The notes: generated by a model not told the origin, from the sequence alone. DNA of 64,000 nucleotides from Thunnus maccoyii (GCF_910596095.1 NC_056550.1:6038501-6102500); one strand, 5' to 3'; counted from the stretch's first letter, positions 1-18,283 are shown. Made by a program: numbers and translations.

Positions 1-817
1 GTATGATTGGACAAGCACACCGGTTTTTGAACTGTCATCGGTCTTTTGGCAGATGCTTTGGAGGTGTTGTGGAATTTTCTACAATCTATCAACCCAGAAT
101 CACTTTCTGAACACATCTGAGACAAAGAGATATAGGAGGAAACATTATTGATTTTGTATCTACAGTATCACACATTTAAATAGCTGTTCATGAGGTTCAG
201 TAGCAACAATCAAATCTTATGTATGTCTCCTAGCAAATGCTGAGCTAACGACATGTAGTCTGGTTTTTCAAGGCTCATAGGCTCATAGAAAGTCAAGCAT
301 ATGTATGAATTTCAAACAGAACAATGAATGCCAAACAACACATGTTGTGTCTCCATCACATTTGGCATCACTAGCTTCAAGCTATCTGCACAAATATTTG
401 GCTCAGAAAATGAAAGCCACTGAACAAATGTTTCAAGTACAGTAAATGTAAAATGCTAATAGCGCAGCAGTGGTCAAAGTGGTTGATGTGGGGGTGGACA
501 GAGCACAGGGCAGGCTTCAGTGGACTATCAGCTCACCACAGAGCTGATGGGTCAAGATCACAAACACAGAGTGGGCCTCTTTACGGGAAAAGAAAGAGAA
601 GCAGGAGAGCAGAGGGGTCTGACAGAGCTAATGATGATTATCTCAGCTAGCTGTCCTTTGGTCTGTGCTGGGCTGTGTTTGGCTGCAGTAAAGAGAGAGG
701 AAAAGGCTCAGCACTTTCCATGGTTGAGGCACAGAGCAGGAGTCGGTCTTTATGTATGAGTATCAGTATGTGTATGTGTGTGTGTATGTTGGGTGACTTG
801 GTAAGAAGGCAGATGGT
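1..817. other. Downstream flank / probable 3' UTR of rab3d
   Basis: No coding exon is recognisable. There is a TG-rich stretch near 750-790 and no AATAAA or ATTAAA on the minus strand, so the rab3d 3' UTR may run past the window edge. Confidence 0.4.
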
Positions 818-6361
<5,544 letters not shown>

Positions 6362-6460
6362 CTAGAGAAGGGGGAGAAGGACAAGCCGGTGTCAAAATGT
6401 CATCTTGTAGCACCATGAGTGTAACTGGTCTCTGAGCATAGCTGATGCTGCTTAGAATCA

Positions 6461-6970
6461 ATTAGAGCTGCAACAATTATTAGTTTAGTAGCTTTGATGA
6501 AGCTTTAAATGGCTTTTTACTGTCATCATCAGCAAATGGAAGTGACTTAGATATCATGTGACCTCAGTGTGGAACATCGGTCAGGAGGTCGTCATACATA
6601 CAAAGATCAGTCTTCTATAAAATGTCAGTAAATAGTGGAAAACACCCATCACTATTCCCATAAATCCAAACTGACATCTTTAAATTGCTTTTGTAGTCCG
6701 ACAGACAATCTCAAACCCAAAGATTGAAAAAGCAACCTAAAATATCTTGTTTTGTCACGACCAACAGTTCACAACCAAAAGATATTCAGTTTACTATCAT
6801 AGAAGACTAAAGAAATCTGAAAATATTCACATTTAAGACGCTGGAACCAGAATTTTAGAATTTTTTTTCCTGAAAAACGATTCAAAGCGATTAATCAATT
6901 ATCAAAATTCTTGCCCATATTTTCTCTCTACCACCTAATCGATGAATCGATTACTTGTTGCAGCTGTTAT
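6461..6970. repeat. hAT-like non-autonomous element, 'GCTGCAA' family, copy 1
   Basis: About 510 bp starting TTAGAGCTGCAACAATTA and ending TTACTTGTTGCAGCTG, so the ends are inverted. The body has the family's repeated CGATTAAT-type motifs and a 'CAAAACCCAAAG' segment shared with 7080-7110 and 20.9-21.3 kb. It lies in the first rab3d intron. Confidence 0.7.
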
Positions 6971-6984
6971 AGATTAATCTGCTT

Positions 6985-7245
6985 CTTATCTTATAAAATA
7001 TATATAACACAAAACTATAAAACATCAGAAAATAGTGAAAAATGCCCATCACAATTCCCATAAGTCTTTTTTTAGTCCAACCAACAATCTAAAACCCAAA
7101 GATATCCAATTGACTTTCATACTGAACAAAGAAAAGCATCAAGTTCTCACATTTGAAAGATAAAACATGCAAATATTGAAAAATTATAAGAATAGCTGCG
7201 GATTCATTTTCTCTTGAGCTAATCAACTAATCACTTCAGCGCTAG
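6985..7245. repeat. Second partial copy of the 'GCTGCAA' family
   Basis: Repeats the middle of the element at 6461-6970: the segment with AGAAAATAGTGAAAAATGCC, CATCACAATTCCCATAA and AACCCAAAGATA. It shows no clear terminus. It is probably an older fragment next to copy 1. Confidence 0.6.
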
Positions 7246-7650
7246 AATGAAGCATGCTCTACTTATAGGAATATTACAGAAGTTACAAAGTGTAGTTGTT
7301 ACTTTTCTACTATTGAATCAAAGCAGAGGCAGATGTGAGTGAAATCTGTTTGTGATTACTGTAATCCTGTTGCAACTCCATTAAAGGGTTTGTCATCGAA
7401 ATGAAAAAGATAACGCTGAGATAACGTTTAGAATGGCTAACATTTGTGCTCTTAAATGACGGGAAGCTCTGCCATCTGTCCACCTGCTTCATTATAGCCA
7501 TTCATCTCAGCGTAATCTCTCCTGAGGGCAGGTATGAGATTACCTGACATTACGCCTTTCAGTGTCTGTCATCCAAACAGAGGGAGGAGGGAGAGCAGCT
7601 GCACAGCACAGGGTGTGAAAAGGAGACTTGGCCATGTCTATCCCCTCCGA

Positions 7651-7655
7651 ACACA

Positions 7656-7696
<41 letters not shown>

Positions 7697-7698
7697 AA
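7651..7698. repeat. (CA)n microsatellite
   Basis: Interrupted CA array, with AAAC interruptions at each side, in the first rab3d intron. Confidence 0.95.
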
Positions 7699-8136
7699 CT
7701 GATCAATCGATGCGGCTCAGCCCTGCCTCTCTCTGGTGAGTCTCGTCTCCGTGGAGACCAGACTAGGACTCAGCTGCCGGCAAGACCCATTAGTGGTCAA
7801 GGCAGTGACTTCGCTCAGCTTTTAACTGGCCAGATGGAGGTCTCCAGAGCAGGAAAGAGATATCAATCACACTAACACCAAGGGCGGTGGAAAAAAAGAG
7901 GAGGAGAGGAAGCTCATTACTGAGCCTGGCAAGCCTGGCAAAATGGTTTACTGTGTGTACACGTGTTTACTCTCACAATACTTACAGTGCCAGTGTATGA
8001 GAGAGTGAGTACTCGCTCCATACATACACTGGTGGCTTAGTTTTGTATACAGTTGTGTGTCAATTTAAAAAATGATTTAAAATAATTGATGTTACTTAGT
8101 TCGCTGCTCTCTGATGAAACCATTACAGCCAGAAAT

Positions 8137-8637
8137 TAGGGCTGCAGTCAACCAAAGAAAATCTTGGTCGACTAAAGTAGTACATAATCTTCAACTAATT
8201 GAGGGGGGGGGGGACAGTGTGCATAGTAAACTTGGCAGTCACACATTTCTCTGTTCTGTATTTCTCTGTTTTGTGTCTTCGGGTTATGCTAACCCATTGT
8301 TGCTAACTTTGGAGCTAACCCCATTTACTTTTCCAGCATTTGGGGAAACAACAGACGTGACTTTTTAGCATTTATTAACTGACACACTGTAGTCTGTTCT
8401 GTACATTTACTACCAGACTGACAACTTACTACTAACCTTTTGTACCCGTTTTCACAGGTAATTTGTTAGTCTGTCCCTCCCGCCGCAGGAAATAATGGAT
8501 TAATCCTGGAAAGCTATTGATGTAGCACTTTTCTCCTTATGAAAATAACACAGAGATTATTCAACCAATGAGAATTTAGTCGGACGAGAGCATATCGACC
8601 AACTAATCGACCAGTCGACCAGCAGACTACAGCCCTA
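8137..8637. mobile_element. hAT-type non-autonomous transposon with intact target duplication
   Basis: A 501-bp element with inverted ends TAGGGCTGCAGTC and (reverse complement of the right end) TAGGGCTGTAGTC. It is flanked by a perfect 8-bp direct repeat CCAGAAAT at 8129-8136 and 8638-8645. The 8-bp duplication is the hallmark of hAT transposases. There is no transposase open frame inside, so it must have been moved in trans. Confidence 0.9.
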
Positions 8638-10209
8638 CCAGAAATGGTGATGAATCCACACATTCATGAAGCTTCAACCAGCAAATGTTTTGCTTTTTTT
8701 TTTTAACAGAAAAAAGACGATTGTTCAATTATCAAAATATTTGCTGATTGATTCTCTGTCAATCGATTAATCATTGCAGAAAATAAAATAAAGAAAATAT
8801 CAAGGCCGCTGTGGCATGAGGCACACACTTTCTACAAACACCAGCCGGTGCAACCTTGTGTGCTGGTTGATGTTGCAATGAATGCTGCTTTACAGACAAT
8901 GGGAAAACACAATGCTCTTTCACAACTTCACTTCACAGCTCAATCTGAAGCCTAAGTAAATGCCCCATAAATACGTTCTCTTCAGACTTAGAAGTGTTCT
9001 CTGGGCATTACATAAAAGTCGCAACTCTCAAGTCTCTCTAATCCTTAAAGACATTGGCTGTGAAATCCCAAATCACATGACGCCTGTGCTGTGTGAGGGT
9101 CTCCAAGGGGACATTTTTTGCGTACTTATAGATCCCATAGCATGGATCCAATCACACTTAACTTTTATTATTTTCTTACTCCAACTTTCCCATCAGCTCA
9201 GCCTAAGCCTGAGGTAAACCCAGTCACATGTGCTTCATGTTTACTGTGGAGGTCTAGATGTCTGAAGGCAAATAAGTCGACACATACAGTCTGTTTGCTG
9301 ATTCTACCTTCTTCTCTATCTTCTCCTTTTATATGTACGTTTTTATTCATAAACATGTTACATAAATTACTTTATATAGTATTTCCTGTAACTGCGTTGC
9401 TTAATTCTGTGGTGTCAAGTTCCCTCTTGGTATGTAAATTACTGTCAAGACACAGCATGTGAAGGAAGAAGGCTTTTCTAATTGCAGTCAGTCGTAGTAT
9501 GTCGTGTGTAGAGCAACATGAGGCAACAAACATTTCACAAACAAAACAGCTTGACCACATCACGGTGTTCCACATCAGCACCTGCCATGATATTATTACC
9601 AGGACAGTCATCCTCCGTGTGGTGAAGCCATCTACTGAGCTGCAGCACGGATGAGAATGGGAGCTTCTTTATGGCACATGAGAATGGCATTATCTCAGTA
9701 AAACAAATACAGGCCATTGTGGTGACCAGGGCCGGATGATGGTGCAGCCATGCAGGTCCTTTAGCTGGCACTGTTTGCTGAGCCAGGAGCCAGCAGGCTG
9801 CCTGACCAACAGGAAATAACCACTATTGATTAGTTGGCAGCTGTCACATCTGTTCTCTCATTAGGGGAAGGGCTGGGACGCGAAAATAGATGAGAATCAA
9901 AAGGATTGGACATTATTTCGATATTGGAAAGTTACTAATGACACAACACTATATGCCAAATATGCTTACATCATGCAACAGTTGTGTGTCGAACAAAAAC
10001 AGACCTAAAAAATAAAAACCCGTTGGCTATATTTTCGTGGGGATCAACCTATTCAGTTAAAAACACACACACACACAAAAATTTAAAAAAGGCAACGAGT
10101 CACTTTATTTTGAGTGAGGGTGCTCCAAATAGCACCAAGGCATGAGGGAAACATGAAGCAGGAAAAACACACACACACACACTGGACTCAGAAACTTAAA
10201 GAAACTTAC

Positions 10210-10560
10210 CTTTTTTGCGGAAGAGAACAAACGTCCAACTGGGTTCCCTTTCGCCTCTCTCTGATACGGTGATATCTTCTGTCCGGCGGTGAGATGCCGG
10301 CCGGGTTATGAAGCTTATAAAAGTATAGCTAACAAAGTGCACCTTTCTGCTGCAGCAACAGCACCAGCAGCCGAGGTGCCTTCCTTCCTCGACAGGCTAC
10401 TTATTTCCCGTTTCGTTGTTCGCCGTCTCACGGGCTGGAGCTGCTCCCGGATCTCGGTTGTGTACAAAGCTGACGCTGTCGGTGCTGGAGCTCCTCGGTC
10501 TGTCATAGAGTTAATGCGGACACCGCACTTGAGCAGCCGACAGCTACATGACGCTGCTGG
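10210..10560 (-). other. rab3d: rab3d non-coding first exon and promoter region
   Basis: A strong minus-strand donor (AAAAAAG then GTAAGTTTC) ends an exon at 10210. Joined to the acceptor just before the ATG at 6361 it gives AAG-ATG-G, a good initiation context. The upstream DNA is CpG-rich and contains a CACGTG E-box at 10588-10593. The donor position is seen; the upstream end of the exon is a guess. Confidence 0.6.
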
Positions 10561-10984
10561 TGGAGAGGGTTGTCCCTCGTGCGTGCGCACGTGAGCGCGC
10601 GGGCACCACATCAACGCACACACCTTACAGAGACACCTTTATAATATCACTACAGAAGATACAGGCCATTCAGTACTTTCTAGTGGTTATATTTATTTTC
10701 CAATATTCACATCTTTAGGGTTTTGTTGGGAAGTGAGGATTACATCTTTCTTTTATGGTATCATTATAGCTTAATTTTTCAGTAATGATCTATAGAAACT
10801 TTTGTTTGTAAGACTCAGTTTCTATCTTACAGCAGCTTTATAATATTTTTTCTCTCCAGTTCCCTCCTATACTAATATTCCATCCATATCAGCAGGGCAG
10901 GGTTAACCTGTCAGGGAGCCTTGGGGCTAAAATGAGCAGTGGGCCCCTACTGACCCCCCATTCCTCCCAGTTGCATACATAACC

Positions 10985-11235
10985 TGTTATGTTTGAAGGA
11001 GTACTTCAACATTTAGGGTAATATGCATGACTGCTTTTGTTACAAAGAGTTAGATGAAAAGATTGATACCACTCTTATGTGTGTAAGATAGGCCACAGCC
11101 AGCAGCTGGATGGCTTAGCTTAGTACAAACACTGAGAACAGGGGAAACAGCAAGCCTGGCTCTGTCCAAAGGTAACAAAATCTACCCACCAGCACCAATT
11201 AGCATGTTATATCTCGTTTCTTAATTTGTAAAAAG
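10985..11235. repeat. Interspersed repeat fragment ('GTTAGATGAAAAGATTGATACC' family type)
   Basis: Contains the segments AGTTAGATGAAAAGATTG, TAGCTTAGTACAAACACTG and GCCTGGCTCTGTCCAAAGG. A reverse-oriented relative lies at 36160-36600. This type of sequence is frequent in fish genomes; I do not name its class. Confidence 0.6.
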
Positions 11236-13925
11236 GCAATGTGTAAAAATGATACATTACTGGGTGTAGTAACTTTCTGGAGTCTCACGGTGAAGACTCC
11301 AGGAAGTGACTGTGTCCAGCCAAGAAATGGTCCAGCACATAATGATTAAGAATGCAGGAGCCACCTTGAGGCTCTTATCATTTCAGTTTAACCTAAGTAT
11401 ATTGTGCTTTAGTGTGTTACCAAACAAACCCAATAAAGTTCAGTAAATTTTATTACCACAAACTAATTTCAATGCAGACCCCACATGGAATCCAGCTTTG
11501 CTTATTAGGACTTTAAGTTGTGTATTGTGTTGTGTATGTTAGGGATTCAACAATCCAGTTTTTATCTTTGTCAATGTCAATGTCATACATTCATTAGTCA
11601 CAGCAGACTGGTAACTCAGTTTTTAGCACCACAAAAATGGTCTCATGTTACCTTACATGAAGATAATCGCAATAAGTTCCCCACAGTGAGCTTAACAGAT
11701 TTTGAATTTGGGATCAGAAGTATCAGAGTCGGTATCAGGAGGGAAAAGTGTACATGTTATTTTTCTCTTTTATAATATTCCTACAAAGTCTCTGTTGCTA
11801 CTTTAAAGTGTAGATGTCATTCAACTGTGAATTATGGTATTTTTCTCTCATGTTACATCATAGTCAAATACCTTTACAGTCTCTTATAGGTGTGGCACTC
11901 ATAGTGCATGGTCTTCAGTGCTCACTCTTGGTTTCATTATGTGCTTTAGTAGTTTTGGGTTTTTTTTGGTACAAGTTACATTATCACTACCAGAGTTGTG
12001 TTTGTCTCTCTGTGTTAGTGCTTGTATCAAACTGAGCAGCCTAATCCTTTGATAAATTGTACATTCTTTTTTGGTCTCAGTGTTTTTATACTGTATAGGT
12101 GCATATCCATCACTTAGATCAGACAATTGCAAATTAGGTCCACATTTCCACATTAGAGATGATTGAATAAAGCTGCCCGAGACTCTGGCTCATAATTAAT
12201 TCAACACAACATATTACTGCAGGGCTGCTCTGCAGTATCTCTAGAGTTCCAAATAATAAGCCCTGAACTGGCAGCAGTCTAAGTTCAGACTGCAGTGAAT
12301 CTCTTTCTTGCACACAAATAGACACAAATTCATTTCCTTGTGTGGGTCAGGAATGAGGGAGGATGGTGGAACTTGTCTGGTGCAAGTCTTCAACACTTCC
12401 TTTTGTTTCCCTACTTCCTCATGTTTTACTTTGCACACCCATAGCTGAGGAATTTTTAAACAGTTAACATTCTCTTCATGGTCCTTCTGTCCATACTCTA
12501 CTAATCCAAATAATATACATTGTTATATCATTTTTGAAGTTATTCTTACAGTCCTGTCATTTCTCAAGCTGTATATTAATAATTTCACTTGAAACTTCTT
12601 CTTGCTTCTGTAAGTCATGCCTTGCAGAGATGAGTAGATAAACTTGTTCTTTGGTGAAACAAGATTTATTTCCTGATGTTGCTGCAGCGGGCAATCTGAC
12701 GAGACAGCTATAGACCCAGTGCATTCCCTGAGAGGTTCAGAGCAGGTTTTTGGTCTCCTTCCTCGAGACACTTGGACTAACTTCCTTGTACAATATCTAA
12801 ATGGACATCAAGGCACATTAACACAATGTCAGCCTGATAAAACAAACTGTGTTTGGAGGTCGTTTTATGTGTTTATACCAGAGCATATTTTATTAGCTAG
12901 AAAGCAAGAAAAAATAAAAACAAACCTCATTAAATGATTACTGAATTCATGATCACAGATGGAGGAAACATCTTAAAAAAGGCCTACATAAATTACGTTT
13001 GGGAAAACATCCTTTTACTTTCAGTCCCTGCTTTTTATATTGAAATGAGTCCATTATAATCCATTAGTGCTGATGTTGTAGCTGTAATAGGGCCTCTAGC
13101 TTGCCAGCAAAGCTCTTCTCTGCGTTCAAGGCTGGTGCTCTCAAAATCTGATGTGCGTCACTGGTAATTACATTAAAAACCTGCCGATTTCAAATCCAGG
13201 CACCGTCTGTTGGGTCTGGGATCACTCATCCACATCAGTGTGAATCTATTAGGTTTAACAGAGAGTTTCTTTCTTTCTTTGCATGAGTAGAAAAAACAAA
13301 ACAAAAAAGAGAGACCTATAGTATCAAATATGAAAAAACAACACTGGTTGTACATGTAAGAATATGAAAAGCATGCTGTTTAATTTTCCATTCACAGTGT
13401 TAATTCAACAGTGTTGACAAATTTAAAGTCCCCCTCCACTCAAAAATGTGTTTTTCTTCTTGTACCTTCAGTTGGATGTTTGAGCTTCACTGTGCAGAAT
13501 CATGTATGTGTAGAGTTTGACACAAAAAGGCTGTTTTTACACTCATCTTCTGAAGGGGGAAAGCTTCTCTGTGCTCACCTTAAATCTCAGTCTCAAGTTG
13601 ATTTTGTGACAACTAGGTTGGAAGCCGATCATAGTCCAGTATGCAAATTACACAAATGGACTTTTCATTGAAGTAGGAGATATCTTGTGTCCAGCAGTTA
13701 AACTTAAAACATGACATTTTACAAATGAATTGCAGTATGCTGTGCTGTGCTCAGCAATGGATCAACAAACCCGTCTCTGAATATACCTGAATATATGCCC
13801 AAACATCACCCCCTGCTGGTGATACAAGTAAACTGCCCATACGGGACCTGAGGTTTTTTGATTAAATTTTACTTGTGTATTTAGAAAAATTGACGGCCAG
13901 ATAAAAGTGAAGAGCAATATTTTTT

Positions 13926-13951
13926 GGGGTTGGGGGGTGGGGGGGTGGGGG
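13926..13951 (+). other. Potential G-quadruplex run
   Basis: Four G tracts of 4, 6, 7 and 5 bases are separated by loops of only 1-2 T. This fits the strict quadruplex pattern on the plus strand, 3' of tmem205. Confidence 0.8.
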
Positions 13952-14199
13952 TCACTCATAAGGACACTTGAGACAGCTGAAACTCCATCAGTGGTAACAA
14001 AAGTGATGCAAATTTTTTTGTAATTAAACTTACATAATATCACTTTCACTTATTCGTGGGCATTTTCAACTCAAGTCCATGTACAGTATGCTGGCCCTCT
14101 TGACTCCTAACATAATTTTCACTATGACATATGAAATGCTGTATCACAAATGGACTGCAAGATATTTTTCATGAATTGAATCTTGAAACCTAATCTTCT

Positions 14200-15035
14200 C
14201 TAAATGGTGGATAAATTCAGAGCTGTGTAGATCAAATTAGTTGTAGTGCAGATGAACCCAATCAGGTTGCAGAGGTTGGACAACCCGTGGTAGCGGCCAA
14301 ACGTGCTCTTGTAGGCTCTGTACTTGGGGTCCTGCTCTTTGAGCTTGGTGTAACCCTCTTTCTGGCTGCCCAAGCCAATCTGGTCCCCCAGGCCATGCTC
14401 CTTCTCCACCTCCCTCATCTGGAACATCACCTCAGTGGCTGCTGGGCCGAACCACTGGGCGTTGAGACCTGCCATGATCAACGCCACAAAGTACAGAGCC
14501 ATCTGCAGAAGAAGAGAATAAGCCTTACTGGAAGACAACATGATGATGATTTACTTTGAGTAAAAAGATCTGTCTTTCCAAGTCTTATATGTGTATAAGA
14601 CTTGTGTAGAGTGTTACTCTAACAACAGCTACAGTTACTGTATATGTAAATGTGATGTTTGACCTGCACACTTTCATGCGAGTCCAGCAGCTCTCTGGGG
14701 TGATACACAGCATACACAGCCAGGCTGACAAAGTTGCTGCCCAGCAGACAGTAGAAGTATACAGGGAATAGTTTACTCTGCACCAGACCAAAGGTGTGCA
14801 GAGTTACCTGCCACACCAAGGCAAAACCTGCAGGCACAGACATCAGGATCAAGAAAAGGGGTCAGAGATCAAATACAGTGTTGAAACAGGAAGGCATATT
14901 TCCAACCATGATGGCTCATCTTGCGCACCTCATACCTGCAATAAAGGAGACCCAGACCTGCATGCCCCAGGTGAAAGAGAGCACCAAGAGGTGTAACACT
15001 TTGACCAGGTCTGTGGGATCCCCTTCTGTTGCCAT
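14200..15035 (-). CDS. tmem205: Transmembrane protein 205 (three coding exons)
   Basis: Small multi-pass membrane protein, linked in human studies to secretory-vesicle trafficking and cisplatin resistance; its biochemical role is unclear. Coding exons are 15035-14936, 14827-14664 and 14502-14200, joining in frame to 188 residues against 189 in human. Family landmarks: LLVLSFTWGMQVWVSF (about 16-31), HTFGLVQSKLFPVYF (44-58), the LNAQW segment (101-105), VEKEHGLG (120-127), the DPKYRAYKSTFGRYHGLSNL stretch (146-165). Four hydrophobic segments lie near 12-34, 53-75, 88-104 and 162-184. The ATG has an ACCATGG context. The gene lies head-to-tail behind rab3d as in human 19p13.2, though the two are unlikely to share transcription. 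Confidence 0.95.
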
Positions 15036-15053
15036 GGTGTCACTCTGCAAACT

Positions 15054-16167
15054 ACAAACAGACATACAGGATATACACAGTTAGTATACATGTGTTTTGT
15101 TGACATTGGCTTTACAGAATTTAGGGTCCCACATTGTTGTATAATTAAAAATAATAATAACTTCAAAATCAATCTTTTTCTCCTTTAAACATTCTTTTCT
15201 TTTTTTGTCCTTATTAAAACCCAATATGTATAAAAGTAATGAAGTGGTGACCCATCACTTTGCCATCTAATGAAGGTGACAAATGGCGGAAATGACCATA
15301 ACGCATTGTTATTACATTAAATTGTGTGTTATAGGTTAATATAAGCATGAATACCTTCCCATTCTCTTGAATGAAAAAGTGTGTCCAAACTTTTCACTGG
15401 TACTGTATATTCCCTTTGTTTTCCAAAATGTCATAAATTACAATAAATGACCATAAAATAAATCAACACCTCTATAAAATGATTAAATAAAAACTGAACA
15501 TTATAACCTTCATGGAGGATTTATTGCAGGGCTGTTTATTATGCTGTGTTAGTTTGTATCTGGGTGTACATAATAAACTGACAAGTGAGTGTATTTGGGA
15601 TTGCATGAGGTAGAGCTGTGTAAACAGTACCAATCACAGATATAGAGGATTGATAATCCATTTAATTTAACCATGTTTTACAGCTGGGTTCTCTGAGATG
15701 TTAAGCAGAAGTAAAATACAATTAAAAGTTATGTTTACAGGCAATTTTCATGAAATTAACGCACATTAGCGTTAAAGAACAGGGCCAGAGAGATAAAGTC
15801 TTGTATCTGTTCAGCCTGGTGCTCCATATGTGCAGCAGTCCTGATAAGAATGAGATAAGGGTGCAGAGGCAGAGCACATATAATATATTTCAGACGTCAC
15901 TGACAACTATAACCTATTAAATCATCCCTAAGGCGACAACTTATGAAAACGGAGTGATAAAGGTAAATACACGACAGAGAAGCAGTGAAACCTGAGCTCT
16001 GTCTACTGCAGGTGAGACTTATTTTTTAGTCTGGTCTTGACAAGCTAACCAGCTTTAGCCTCTGAGCTAAAGGAGAGTTACACAAGTTTTATCTGAGCAG
16101 CGTTGCTGTCTTCGAGCTGTATTCCTCCAAGAGAAGAACAAATACTAACTGCACCTCACAAAAACTT
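15054..16167 (-). other. tmem205 first intron
   Basis: About 1.1 kb of AT-rich intron. It contains a solo end of the Tc1-like palindromic repeat at 15361-15409. No other feature is seen. Confidence 0.6.
15366..15409. repeat. Solo terminus of a Tc1-like palindromic repeat
   Basis: Contains GTGTGTCCAAACTTTT and CACTGGTACTGTA, matching the right end of the complete copy at 32411-32492. The partner end is not found to the left, so this is a half element. Confidence 0.7.
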
Positions 16168-16169
16168 AC

Positions 16170-16290
16170 CTGCGCTTCCGCTTCCTTGAAGAAATTTGGA
16201 GAGCAAAATACTAATTGAATAACGTCAGTATGATCTGATCCACAGTTCAGCAGAGACGCTTCCTCTGTCACATTATTATGTCCACACGCC
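16170..16290 (-). other. tmem205: tmem205 non-coding first exon
   Basis: A minus-strand donor (GCGCAG then GTAAGTTTT) ends an exon at 16170. It pairs with the acceptor TTTGTAG ending at 15052, which lies 16 bases upstream of the ATG. The upstream end of the exon is estimated. Confidence 0.55.
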
Positions 16291-16320
16291 CCGCCCCTCG
16301 AGGAGAGACGGACCAATGGG
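16286..16320 (-). promoter_or_regulatory. tmem205 proximal promoter elements
   Basis: A GC box (CCCCGCCCC) at about 16288-16297 and a CCAAT pentamer at 16313-16317 (plus-strand reading) lie just upstream of the first exon. There is no obvious TATA box. This pattern suits a broadly expressed gene; the assignment is inferred from position. Confidence 0.5.
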
Positions 16321-16720
16321 ATTCTTTGAAAATAATATTTACAACATGTACTATTTTCATCTGTTCATCTATTCATTTGATGTTTCTTGTCACAGTCACT
16401 TTATTGGTTGTAATTTTCTTTCCCAAATGTGTTTCTCCGTGACTCATGTGTGATCTTTGGATGAACAGCAACTTTTTCCATTCTGAAATATATTACATAA
16501 ATTGATTGATGATATATTAAATGCAGTATTTTGGCTTTTTCAGGTACAAACTTCTGATTGAATTTAATTCCCTTATCATGTTTTTGTGTGAATTTGAGTA
16601 CATTTCTCATCTCATTTCACAGAGTAATGACTGCTGCCGAAGTTGTATCTCTCACACTATGAAATGTGTTGTAACACATTTAAGGTATGACACTGTTATA
16701 CGCTGTGGCTGTATGATGAG

Positions 16721-17559
16721 CAATGGTGGAAGGAGTACTTTAGAGCCATAAGTAAAAGTACCAGTGTAAAAAGATACTCCATTACTAGTAAAAGTACTGC
16801 ATCCAAAATCCTACTCAATGAAAGTCCAAAGTATTTTTTTAGCAAAATGTACTTAAAGTATCAAAAGTAACTACTGTTCAAATGGCCCCTGTGAATGATG
16901 TATTTTCATGTATCACATTATTAAAGTGTTATAACTGATGCAATAATGTGTAAATTTTGCTGTTGTAGTTGATCAAGATGTAGCTAAACCTACATACATC
17001 ATACCCAGCTCACTCTGAAGGGTCGCAAGATAAATCTGAGGGGTTGTGACATGGTTAATAGACAATGGTAGGAATTTTTTTTTTTTTTTTTTTTTAACTT
17101 CTACACATATTTGTAGTGATTTTGCCTACTATTCTCTAATCTTTGTGAAATATTGGATGACTTTACCTGTTCTGGCCTCAAACCGCTGTTTAAATGAAAT
17201 CATATGAGAAGTTCAGAGGGGAAACATCTCTTTGTTGGAGCTGCTCAACAACTCATAGACATCTGAAACATGACGAGGTGCCCCTACACTGCTTTTTGGT
17301 AAGGGCTCACAAACTAAAAATGTTGGGAAACCCTTGTTTATTCTTTAACAATGCAGTGTAATTTATAAACTTATATGTTTTTTTAAAATTTAGAATCTTG
17401 ATCTGGAAGGCAACTAGTAGGCTTCATTACAGCTGTCACATAAATTTAGTGGAGTAGAAAAATAAAACAGTGTAAAATGGAAACACTCATGTAAAGTATC
17501 TCAAAATTGTACTTAAATACAGTACATGAGTAAATGTACTTGGTTACTTTCCACCACTG
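16721..17559. mobile_element. hAT-like non-autonomous element, 'AAGTACTTAAGTA' family, copy A
   Basis: About 840 bp with inverted ends CAATGGTGGAAGGAGTACTT and AGTAAATGTACTTGGTTACTTTCCACCACTG. The ends are rich in AAGTAC/TACTT; the middle has the GGGTCGCAAGATAAATCTGA and TTGTGACATGGTTAA segments. Further copies are at 30533-31453, 32371-32970 (inverted) and 60505-60986. It has no coding capacity. The flanking 8-mers do not match, so the insertion is old. Confidence 0.8.
17077..17097. repeat. T homopolymer
   Basis: Run of about 21 T inside element copy A. Confidence 0.9.
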
Positions 17560-18243
17560 ACAATAAGATACCTATTTGTCCATTTATACCTATTTATTTA
17601 TATTTATACTTGATTTATTTATATCTATTCTTATTGACTGAAATATAGGAAGAGCTAGCAGGTCTGAAGATAGAGATAGAGAAGATTGTCATTGGTTTAA
17701 AAGTGGTGCAAAGTAAGTTCAAAAGATAGTTATGGTGGAAAATATAATACCGGTATATAAAAATGTATCATAAGAAAGAAAACAGAAAGAGCTAAAAGTA
17801 ATACAAATATTATGAATGAAATGTTAATGTTGCATGTCCAGATGGTATACAGTCAGTCTCTATACAGAGCTGGCTAACTTGTCTTAACAGTACAACATAT
17901 TTTATGAGCTTATGTGGTCTGCGTGTATCTTGTTCTGCATAGTAGCCTGTGACTAGATATCAGTTAGATGTAGTTGTAAAATTTCCCTTTGAAACAAAGA
18001 AAAGTATAAGAATGAACAGAAATACTCGAGTACAGTGACCTCAAATCTGTTTTTACCCTCTCAAACCTTGATTTTCCTCTTCTAGCTTGTCCTTAGTAGT
18101 TTTGAACTTACAGAATCCTTTGTTTTTTCCACACTGTATGGTAGTATCATATATGGTGTGGTAGAATCAGCTATTTTTATTAGGCTTTTATTTCATTTTA
18201 TATTATTACCTTTTTTGGATAGCTGACATTAATAAGAGGAAGC

Positions 18244-18283
<40 letters not shown>

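Larger units (their letters stand above)
6362..10209 (-). other. rab3d first intron
   Basis: Intron of about 3.85 kb between the non-coding exon and the ATG exon. It holds element copies at 6461-7245, a CA array at 7651-7698, a 501-bp hAT-type element at 8137-8637 and an older repeat fragment around 8650-8785. No coding exon is seen. Confidence 0.75.
10620..14199. other. Intergenic region between tmem205 and rab3d
   Basis: About 3.6 kb with no supported coding exon. It holds a repeat fragment around 10990-11230 and a G-rich run at 13926-13951. Open frames present are short and show no family motif. The right part may include the tmem205 3' UTR. Confidence 0.65.

Noticed and set aside
7534..7875. 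113-codon open frame near the left repeats
   Set aside because: It is carried by a CA microsatellite that encodes a His-Thr run.
9118..9462. 114-codon open frame in the first rab3d intron
   Set aside because: Composition typical of AT-rich non-coding DNA and no homology recognised.
14287..14559. Plus-strand open frame opposite tmem205
   Set aside because: Exact shadow of the tmem205 last exon; the minus strand carries the conserved protein.
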